Source of the DNA: Planctomycetota bacterium
GTDB lineage: Bacteria; Planctomycetota; Brocadiia; Brocadiales; Bathyanammoxibiaceae
Reading direction: 5' to 3'
DNA: 14,913 nucleotides
Assembly (NCBI GenBank): GCA_030623665.1
Contig: JAUXLO010000012.1
Coordinates: forward strand, 1 to 14,913
Position numbers and translations under genes: made by a program. Under the pieces are notes generated by a model, which saw only the letters and a list, made by a program, of their open reading frames with translations, had not been told where the DNA came from and did no database searches. Below are positions 6,220-12,970 of this stretch, piece after piece (position 1 is the first letter of the stretch; every line of letters begins with the position of its first letter).

Positions 6220-7344
6220 CTAGTGGCCTCCAAAATGACGGGCGCCCTCCCTATGAATCTTGCGCACCGGTACGCCCTCCGGCACAAAGCGGTACAACCA
6301 CACATGGGCCTCAGGGCTCTGAAAGACGGGTTTAAAATACCCTATCTCCTGTCCGTGTCCCGTGCTCAACGGCAGAAACCTGAGCAACAGCGCCTCCTGC
6401 ATCGCCGGGTCATCCTGGTCTTCAAGGTACCAGAGGGTATAGTAGTCCTCATAAATCTGTACGTAATACGACTTGATCCCCTGGAGCTTCAGCCATTGGT
6501 TTAGCATGACCATGTCTTCTTCAACGGTGTCGTATATCTTGGTTATATAGTGTTTGCGAAGCTTTATGTCTCCATCGGCGAGGCGGTTTATGTCCTCCAT
6601 ATCAGGAAATTCCTCGGCGCTGGCCACCACGTAAAGGGGCCTTCCCAGCGGATTGTGCCTGTTCATTATCTCAAGGGCCCTTGGTTCCGGGGAGCAAAAC
6701 ATTGCGGCCACATCCCTCAGCTTTTGGTCGTCCTCCAGGCCTTCCTTTTGCCTGAGCCGCTTCAGTTCGTAGCGGCGAGTGGCCTCCCTGTATCTGTCAC
6801 TCCGCACGGAAAGTCCCTCGATAAGGCTCGTGGACGGTCCTGCTACCAGTGTCTCTCTCCCTGTAAACAGCTGTATCCTTTTGCCGTGAGGCCACCAGCA
6901 TATAATCAGGGCCTCCTCCTCCGTATTATTCTTTATAAACTCATACGCCTTTATCCAGGAGGGAGATACCATGGAGGTCCTTATTCCACGGTCTGTCTCG
7001 GTGTAGTCAATCGAGTACACAAGCGGCTCAAAGGTCTCGCCCCGTCCGTCCCGGTACCTCACCCTATATTCCACGCCGAGCAAGTCACCTCTCTGCAGGG
7101 TCCTTGACGTCTTGCCCAATTCAACCGTAAGCTTTGCGTTGAGCCGCTTTTCATATTTTACAACCTTCTCTATCGGAAACGTTGACTGGGGAAGCAGTAC
7201 CAGCGTAAAGTCCCGGGGGTTGTACTCCTCAACTTTTATGTATTCATATAAAGGTTCGGTCCTGGCCACACACACCGAGGTCCCAAACAAAATGCCCACC
7301 GACGCCAAAGACAGCACCAAACCTAACAAGCCTCTATGAATCAT
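6220..7344 (-). CDS. Secreted protein resembling the soluble C-terminal domain of STT3/AglB/PglB oligosaccharyltransferases
   Basis: A 374-residue protein with a signal peptide (HRG then hydrophobic LLGLVLSLASVGILFG, cleavage likely after CVA near residue 27) and no further membrane segment, so probably periplasmic. The centre resembles the STT3 C-terminal region: SPSW (127-130), AYEFIKNNT, then CWWPHG (149-154) where STT3 has WWDYG, then TGRETLV (161-167). These are followed by VAAMFCSPEPRALEIM and PLYVVAS, like the segment after WWDYG in STT3. Aspartate and tyrosine of WWDYG are replaced by P152 and H153. The 11-13 membrane helices holding the catalytic site of a real oligosaccharyltransferase are absent, so it cannot be a complete enzyme. 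I chose the ATG at 7344 because the signal peptide starts there; the longer frame to 7494 runs through repeats. The true function is unknown. A sigma-54 type promoter lies upstream. Confidence 0.6.
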   Translation of the reverse strand: MIHRGLLGLVLSLASVGILFGTSVCVARTEPLYEYIKVEEYNPRDFTLVLLPQSTFPIEKVVKYEKRLNAKLTVELGKTSRTLQRGDLLGVEYRVRYRDGRGETFEPLVYSIDYTETDRGIRTSMVSPSWIKAYEFIKNNTEEEALIICWWPHGKRIQLFTGRETLVAGPSTSLIEGLSVRSDRYREATRRYELKRLRQKEGLEDDQKLRDVAAMFCSPEPRALEIMNRHNPLGRPLYVVASAEEFPDMEDINRLADGDIKLRKHYITKIYDTVEEDMVMLNQWLKLQGIKSYYVQIYEDYYTLWYLEDQDDPAMQEALLLRFLPLSTGHGQEIGYFKPVFQSPEAHVWLYRFVPEGVPVRKIHREGARHFGGH

Positions 7345-7376
7345 AATAACTATGGTCTCTTTCTGTAACCTGCCAG

Positions 7377-7403
7377 CAGGGGGCACGGCATGTCGTGCCC
7401 CTG
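7377..7403. repeat. Hairpin in the leader of the STT3-like gene
   Basis: CAGGGGGCACG (7377-7387) pairs with CGTGCCCCTG (7394-7403), about 10 bp with one bulged G and a 6-nt loop. It lies 33-59 nt upstream of the start codon, inside the predicted transcript. It resembles the GGCAC...GTGCC stem at 2244-2298 and may be a repeat rather than a dedicated regulator. Confidence 0.5.
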
Positions 7404-7422
7404 CCCATAGGTGTAAGATCAT

Positions 7423-7438
7423 TGCAAAAGGTGTTCCA
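7423..7438 (-). promoter_or_regulatory. Putative sigma-54 (-24/-12) promoter of the STT3-like gene
   Basis: On the - strand TGGAACACCTTTTGCA matches the consensus TGGCACGNNNNTTGC at all but two informative positions, with the invariant GG (7437-7436) and GC (7425-7424) exactly 10 nt apart. Transcription would start near 7412, about 68 nt before the ATG at 7344. The adjacent upstream gene encodes a GAFTGA-containing sigma-54 activator. Inverted repeats at 7480-7492 and 7495-7509 lie roughly 70-95 bp upstream and are possible activator sites, though they also resemble local repeats. Confidence 0.55.
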
Positions 7439-7478
7439 ATATCCCGTATTACTCTGAGTTTTTTGAGGTGAAGACACC

Positions 7479-7509
7479 GGGGCGCTACGCCCAATCCGCC
7501 TGAGGCGGA
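7479..7509. repeat. Two small inverted repeats upstream of the sigma-54 promoter
   Basis: GGGCG-CTA-CGCCC (7480-7492) and TCCGCC-TGA-GGCGGA (7495-7509). The second contains CGCCTGAGGCG, also found at 2097-2107 and 6088-6098. They could be enhancer sites for the neighbouring activator or fragments of the repeat family; sequence alone does not decide. Confidence 0.45.
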
Positions 7510-7572
7510 GCGGGTTCATCTTCGGTGAGGCATCCGTCACATCTTTGGGCTGGGGGCTTTCAGAGGCGTCCT

Positions 7573-8943
7573 CTAGTTATTATTATTTATCTGTATATTA
7601 AACTTTTTTATCTTCTTATACAAGGTTTCCCTGTGAATTCCCAATATGCGTGCGGCCTCATTCTTATTGCCTCTGGTAAGCCTGAGCATATCGGTGATGT
7701 ATCTCTTCTCCAGCGCTTCAAGTGTACGCTCTCCCGAGGTTCCCACTGTAGGTAACTCCACATGCCCCTCTCGGACATTTGGAGGAAGGTCGGCGGGCTT
7801 GATCACGCTGTCTTCGCAGAATATTGTCGCCCTCTCAATCGCGTTGGCCAGCTCCCTCACGTTGCCCGGCCATGGATATAACATTATAAGCTCCATTGCT
7901 GCATCGGTCACCCTCGACGCTCTTTTGTTCATTTCGGTAGAAAACTTTTCAATAAAATGGTCAATCAGCAGGGGTATGTCCTCCTTTCTCTCCAGGAGGG
8001 AGGGTATGTTGATGATAACGGTGTTAAGTCGGTAGAAGAGGTCGATGCGGAAACGTTTTTCCTTTAACATCAGTTCAAGGTTTTGATTCGTGGCCGCAAC
8101 AAAGCGCACATCCACCTTTATTACCTTATTTCCCCCCAGTCTCTCGAACTCGCCCTTTTCAAGCACCCGGAGGAGTTTTGCCTGCATGGCCAGGGGCATG
8201 TCACCTATCTCGTCCAGAAAGAGTGTGCCGCCGTCGGCCACCTCGAACTTGCCGATCTTCTGTTTATCTGCCCCTGTAAATGCGCCCTTCTCATATCCAA
8301 AGAGTTCGCTCTCAAGCAGATTTTCGGGAAATGCTGCACAGTTTATCTTCACATACGGCTTGGCGTAGCGCCGGCTGGAGTAATGGATGGCGTCAGAGAC
8401 CATCTCTTTTCCCGTACCGCTTTCTCCAATGGTAAGTACCGTGGAGTCTGAGGTAGAGACCTTTTTTATCGTCTTCACAACCTGCCTTATCGATTGTGAA
8501 TCCCCTATAATGTTCTTGTCGCCATGCTCTTCCATTAACTGCCGCTGCAGGAATTGTGCCTCCTTCCTGAGGCTTTTAAGCTTTATTATCTTCTGGATAT
8601 TTAACAGCATTTCGTCAATGTCCAGGGGCTTAAGCATATATGCATAAGCGCCTAATTTCGTCGAGCGTATGGCTGTTTCGATTGTGCCGTAGGCCGTCAT
8701 TACTATTACCTCAAGCCCCTGGTGCTTCTCCTTTATTCTTTCGAGGAGCTCAACACCGTCTACACGGGGCATCCTGACATCAATAAGGGCTATGTCAAAC
8801 CTGTCTTTCCCCAGGGTTTCCAGGGCTGCACGCGCATTTCTTGCCACTGATACCCCGTACCCGTTCTTACGAAGGATGTCACTCAGGGTCTTAAGGAGAT
8901 TGACCTCATCGTCTACTACGAGGATTTTGAGCTTGTTTTCCAA
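7573..8943 (-). CDS. NtrC-type sigma-54-dependent response regulator
   Basis: A 456-residue activator with all three expected parts. The receiver domain (1-120) has the acidic pocket D11-D12, phospho-acceptor D55, T83 and K105. The AAA+ sigma-54 interaction domain (about 142-370) has Walker A GESGTGKE (163-170), the sigma-54 contact loop GAFTGA (210-215) and Walker B LFLDE (D234-E235). A Fis-type helix-turn-helix closes the chain (about 427-448: NKNEAARILGIHRETLYKKI). No part is degenerate, so it should be a working phosphorylation-controlled activator. The start codon is TTG (8943), 12 nt behind AGGAGG, and lies inside the end of the kinase gene (28-bp overlap), pointing to translational coupling. 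It resembles AtoC/ZraR/NtrC-like regulators, but no specific pathway can be assigned. A likely target promoter lies just downstream at 7423-7438. Confidence 0.93.
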   Translation of the reverse strand: MENKLKILVVDDEVNLLKTLSDILRKNGYGVSVARNARAALETLGKDRFDIALIDVRMPRVDGVELLERIKEKHQGLEVIVMTAYGTIETAIRSTKLGAYAYMLKPLDIDEMLLNIQKIIKLKSLRKEAQFLQRQLMEEHGDKNIIGDSQSIRQVVKTIKKVSTSDSTVLTIGESGTGKEMVSDAIHYSSRRYAKPYVKINCAAFPENLLESELFGYEKGAFTGADKQKIGKFEVADGGTLFLDEIGDMPLAMQAKLLRVLEKGEFERLGGNKVIKVDVRFVAATNQNLELMLKEKRFRIDLFYRLNTVIINIPSLLERKEDIPLLIDHFIEKFSTEMNKRASRVTDAAMELIMLYPWPGNVRELANAIERATIFCEDSVIKPADLPPNVREGHVELPTVGTSGERTLEALEKRYITDMLRLTRGNKNEAARILGIHRETLYKKIKKFNIQINNNN

Positions 8944-11900
8944 CTCTTCTTGTTTCCTCCTGTTTTCTTACTGCCGTCTCCAGAGGGTAAGGTTATGGTA
9001 AATGAAGAACCTTTGCCCTCTTGAGAATTCACGTTTATAATGCCGCTGGCCCGCTTTATGGCCGAATGGACCGAATAAAGGCCCAGTCCGGTACCACTTC
9101 CTGTCTCCTTAGTGGTATAAAACGGCAGAAAAATCCTTTCAAGCTCTCTTTTGGGGATGCCAACGCCAGAGTCGCTGACCAGTAAATCTACATTACCATT
9201 GGGGTTGGTCTTGGTAGCAATCTTGAGCGTGCCCCCATTCGGCATGGCATCTCTGGCATTTAATATAAGATTCAGCAGCACCTGTTTTATATCGTCTGCA
9301 TTAAGTCGAAGAACGGGAATGGAAGAGAAATCTTCGATCACACGGATATTATTTGCAAGGAGTTCCTTTCCCACCAGCGAGAGCGTATCCTCAATAAGCC
9401 TGTTAAGGTCGCACACCTCAACCTCTACCTTTGCCTTTCTCGAGAATCCCAGGAGTTGGTTAATAATCCTCTGGCAGCGACTAATCTCCTCTTGTATTAT
9501 CTTCAGGTGTTCTTTTACATTTTTGTCCTTACGCGACAGGACATCGTTAAGATAGTATATGGAGCTGCCGATTATACTGAGTGGATTTCTGATTTCATGG
9601 GCTACACCTGCGGCGAACTGGCCTATGGAGGCCATCTTTTCAGACTGGAAGAGCTCCATCTGTAAGCGCTTATGTTCACTTATATTGCGGAAGACGACCG
9701 CAAGGGCAAGCGGTTCATTATTCTCATCACGTATAAGCGAGCTAAATAGATAGACGGGAAATTCCTCCTCGTCATTATTCTTGAAAAGAAGCTCCCCTTC
9801 CCATTCCCCAAGCTCAAAGGTCTTTTTGAGCACGTCCTTTATGTCTACCGGGCTGTTGTCGGCCGCCATGACAGACAGCTCTCTTCCTAATATCTCTCTA
9901 TGGTTATAACCGACGACCCTCTCAAACGACTTATTTACAAATGATACACGGCTTCCTCTATCTGCGATGACCACACACTCGCCTATGCTTCTCAAGGTGT
10001 GGGCAAGTCTTATAATCTCCTCTTCTCTCTTCTTCCTGTCTGTGATGTCCCTCACAAAACTCCTGGCATGGATGAAGCTGCCTGTCAGGGGGTCGCAGAC
10101 CCCGGTACTGTCCATCTCAACCGTCATCCTCTCTCCATTCTTGGTGACAAAGACACATTCCGCCAGGTCATGCCCCGTGTCTACGACCCTTTTTAGATGT
10201 ATCAATGCCTCCTTGCGAGATTCCGCAGGCACTATATCATGCAACCCCATCTTGCGCATCTCATCTAACGTATATCCCAAACGCTCCAATTCCGTCTTGT
10301 TTACGGTGCGAAACCGACCGTTGGAATCTACCTGGTGGATCATTTCAGGGGCATTTTCTATCAGGTCCCTGTACTTCTCCTCCGAGTCGCGGATTTTGCA
10401 AAAGAGGTTGGAATTCTCAATAGCAACGGCTAACTGTGGCGCTATCTGTTGGAGAAGTTCCATATGCTCCTCTGTAAAGTTATCCTCCTTCTTGCTACCG
10501 AAGTTTATTGTACCTATAATCTTGCCCTTATATTCTAATGGGAAACTCAAACGTGAGTGAATACCTTCGGAGTAAAGAATGGCGTCCGTTACAAACCTGC
10601 CTCTTGCCGTACTGCGGGTTATAATGGGCCTTCCACTCTGCGTAACGGCCTCTGTAATAGTGCCCCGACGCGGAAAGGCAGCTCCTTCGGAAAGTTGACT
10701 TGTGGTCAAACCCTTAGTATACACAATGTACTCTGTGACGCTGTCATCGCCCAAAAGAAGTGTAATGCTTGTGCGGTCGAACCTGATCAATGTATCAAGT
10801 TCCGTACTTACAGCCTTATAAACCTCCTTAAGCTCGAGACTGGATGCAATTATCTTGTTTATATTAGTTATTACGTCCTTCTCCCTCTCTCTCCTCTTTT
10901 TCTCCGTAATGTCTCTAATAATTCCTTCGTAACCAATTATGTCTTCTTTTTCACCCCTCCTCAGACTGCACGTCATGACTACCGTAATCTTACTACCATC
11001 CTTTTTCTTGAGCTCCAGCTCAAAATCCTTTATGAAACCTGCCTTTACCATATTCTCATGCAATGTCTTCCTATCGTCAGGATTGACGTAGAAGGCGCCC
11101 GCAAAGTCCTTGTCCAGTATGTCCTCCTTCAAACGGTACCCAAAAAGCTCTATCCCCGCCTGATTTATGTCCAGGAACCTGTCCTCGGTATCGCAGATGA
11201 AGACAGCGTCTTTCGTTGCGTCAAATAGACTCCGATACCGCTCTTCGGTAGCCCTCAGGGCCTGGGTCCTCTCCTCTACCATGTTCTCAAGAGAGGAGGT
11301 ATAAAGTTGGATTTTTTCCTCCAACGCCTTCTGCCTGGTAATGTCTCTGGAGATGGCCACAAAGCCTGTGGCCCTGCCGTGCTCACCTTTCCTCAATGTG
11401 AGTGTAATGTGGGCGGGAAATTTCTCGCCGGATTTTCTCTTGCCCATAACGTTACCATCGAACCTGCCAGTCTCCCTCGTGACGGAAAGGGCATCCCCAA
11501 GTCCGTTATCGGCCACATCATCCCTGTCAAAGAGGGCACCGATCTCGAGTTTACCGACCACGTCCTGTGGCTCGTACCCATACACCCTTCTCGCACCTTC
11601 ATTGAATGCCTGGACCCTTCCATCGAGGTCCAGAGCGACAATGGCGTACTCGGTGGAACCCAGTAAGATGCTGTTGAGAAAGTTTGTCGTCTCCTCCAGC
11701 TCTGCAGTCTTATCCCTTATGGATGCTACCATATGGTTAAACGACTGCGCCAACTCTCCAATCTCGTCCCCCGTGGATATATCCGCCTTCTGGCTCAGGT
11801 CTCCACCGGCCATCCTTTTCGTCAGTTCCGTAAGGTTTAGTATAGGGGCAGATATCTTTCGACCTAACAGAAACGCCCCAACAACTATAAAAAACCCCAA

Positions 11901-12818
11901 CAACATCAATGCACTTTCCACCACGGCCTTAATGTCATAGGCCACACCAAGGGCCTCTTTCTTGCCCACCTCCGCAATTACCCCAAGCTTAAACTCGGGT
12001 ATCCACTGCCAAAAACCAAAGACCTCCTCGCCTGCATAATTCTTATAGCCCTTGGCATCGAAACCCACCGTCCCTTTCACACATTCATGAGCCGCCAGCG
12101 TTGGGGTCTCGCTACCCAGATTCACTATCTGGTGACCGATAGCCCTCTGGCCTTTGGGCAGATGCTTCAATTCAGTTAGAGCAACACCATGCTCATCTAT
12201 TAAATAGGTCTCGCCGCTTTCTCCAAGCAACACGTTCTTCATCAGGCTGTTTATGCCTTTCAGTTCCATCTCGAAAAGTAACACACCGAGAACCTTGTTA
12301 CCTGAGGTTATGGGGCTGGTGAAAAACATGTAAGGCATTTCATCTTTTTCTGCATCCATCTCACTTCGAGGAATGACCTTTGATATGAAGGTGTGACCAC
12401 TAATTGCCATCTGAAAACCTTTGGTATCGAAGATGTTCGCCCCCCACCTGTGTTGTGAGGTTGATATCCTTACCTCCCCCCTGGTATCAGCAATTACAAT
12501 CTCCTTGTAACCGTACGATTCCTCTATATTATTCAGCAGGGCAGATAATAGCAGGAATTCCTTGTCGCTGGGGATGATATTGGTACCCAACGTTACCAGA
12601 GGATTTTTTGCCGTAACCTTGACATCCTGCACCCTCTCTCTCATCCACATCTTAATCAGTGCAGCCTGCTTTATGCCCGCATTCTTAAGATGACTCTCCG
12701 TCTCTGTCTTAAGCGCTTTTATGACCTTAGGATAAGCGACTGCCCTCAGGAATAAAAGAGGTAGGAAGGCTAGGAGAAGAAATAGTACTATAAGTCTGGT
12801 TTTTATAGACTTAAACAT
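8916..12818 (-). CDS. Large membrane-bound hybrid-sensing histidine kinase (dCache-HAMP-PAS-PAS-GAF-PAS-PAS-HisKA-HATPase)
   Basis: A 1300-residue sensor kinase. Order: TM1 (about 8-28), a periplasmic double-Cache-like region (about 30-290), TM2 (about 300-318), HAMP (319-372), PAS (380-495), coiled coil (497-527), PAS (525-640), GAF (650-805), PAS (812-927), PAS (933-1050), HisKA with H1074 in GVAHEIRNPL, and HATPase with N1187 (NLILNARDAM), G1 box DSGVG (1216-1220) and G2 GTGLGL (1242-1247). No receiver domain is attached; its partner is the adjacent NtrC-type regulator. The catalytic boxes are intact. It would sense a periplasmic small molecule (Cache) and integrate several cytoplasmic signals. 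PAS ligands such as haem or flavin cannot be read off. A sigma-70 type promoter lies 30-58 bp upstream; the start has only a weak ribosome site (GGGTAG). The last residues (lysine/serine-rich) overlap the regulator start. Confidence 0.93.
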   Translation of the reverse strand: MFKSIKTRLIVLFLLLAFLPLLFLRAVAYPKVIKALKTETESHLKNAGIKQAALIKMWMRERVQDVKVTAKNPLVTLGTNIIPSDKEFLLLSALLNNIEESYGYKEIVIADTRGEVRISTSQHRWGANIFDTKGFQMAISGHTFISKVIPRSEMDAEKDEMPYMFFTSPITSGNKVLGVLLFEMELKGINSLMKNVLLGESGETYLIDEHGVALTELKHLPKGQRAIGHQIVNLGSETPTLAAHECVKGTVGFDAKGYKNYAGEEVFGFWQWIPEFKLGVIAEVGKKEALGVAYDIKAVVESALMLLGFFIVVGAFLLGRKISAPILNLTELTKRMAGGDLSQKADISTGDEIGELAQSFNHMVASIRDKTAELEETTNFLNSILLGSTEYAIVALDLDGRVQAFNEGARRVYGYEPQDVVGKLEIGALFDRDDVADNGLGDALSVTRETGRFDGNVMGKRKSGEKFPAHITLTLRKGEHGRATGFVAISRDITRQKALEEKIQLYTSSLENMVEERTQALRATEERYRSLFDATKDAVFICDTEDRFLDINQAGIELFGYRLKEDILDKDFAGAFYVNPDDRKTLHENMVKAGFIKDFELELKKKDGSKITVVMTCSLRRGEKEDIIGYEGIIRDITEKKRREREKDVITNINKIIASSLELKEVYKAVSTELDTLIRFDRTSITLLLGDDSVTEYIVYTKGLTTSQLSEGAAFPRRGTITEAVTQSGRPIITRSTARGRFVTDAILYSEGIHSRLSFPLEYKGKIIGTINFGSKKEDNFTEEHMELLQQIAPQLAVAIENSNLFCKIRDSEEKYRDLIENAPEMIHQVDSNGRFRTVNKTELERLGYTLDEMRKMGLHDIVPAESRKEALIHLKRVVDTGHDLAECVFVTKNGERMTVEMDSTGVCDPLTGSFIHARSFVRDITDRKKREEEIIRLAHTLRSIGECVVIADRGSRVSFVNKSFERVVGYNHREILGRELSVMAADNSPVDIKDVLKKTFELGEWEGELLFKNNDEEEFPVYLFSSLIRDENNEPLALAVVFRNISEHKRLQMELFQSEKMASIGQFAAGVAHEIRNPLSIIGSSIYYLNDVLSRKDKNVKEHLKIIQEEISRCQRIINQLLGFSRKAKVEVEVCDLNRLIEDTLSLVGKELLANNIRVIEDFSSIPVLRLNADDIKQVLLNLILNARDAMPNGGTLKIATKTNPNGNVDLLVSDSGVGIPKRELERIFLPFYTTKETGSGTGLGLYSVHSAIKRASGIINVNSQEGKGSSFTITLPSGDGSKKTGGNKKSWKTSSKSS
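8956..8961 (-). promoter_or_regulatory. Ribosome binding site of the response regulator inside the kinase gene
   Basis: AGGAGG within the end of the kinase gene, 12 nt before a TTG start. The spacing is longer than usual, but there is no other start codon in that frame nearby. Confidence 0.55.
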
Positions 12819-12847
12819 AACACTACCCGACGTTGCTAATATAGTAA

Positions 12848-12876
12848 ATCATAACACAGCGGTATAATGGCCACAA
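12848..12876 (-). promoter_or_regulatory. Sigma-70 type promoter of the kinase-regulator operon
   Basis: On the - strand TTGTGG (-35), a 17-nt spacer, then TATGAT (-10). The -10 box differs from consensus at one position; the -35 box keeps TTG. Transcription would begin near 12841, about 22 nt before the ATG at 12818. Confidence 0.55.
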
Positions 12877-12897
12877 GAGGAAAAGTGTATAAGAAAT

Positions 12898-12970
12898 CGA
12901 CACCATAAAAGTTTTTGTCTATAAAAGCTACATTACTTTTTAACAAGTCTCAAAATACGACACCCTAAAG
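12898..12970. repeat. Direct repeat pair upstream of the kinase promoter
   Basis: CGACACCATAAAAG (12898-12911) and CGACACCCTAAAG (12958-12970) are 60 bp apart. The right one overlaps the stop codon of the molybdoenzyme gene. They lie about 55-130 bp upstream of the predicted transcription start and could be operator sites; chance similarity is possible in this A/T-rich stretch. Confidence 0.35.

Noticed and set aside
7562..7574. AGAGG-CGT-CCTCT hairpin at the end of the response regulator gene as a terminator
   Set aside because: Only 5 bp, overlaps the stop codon and has no T-tract.
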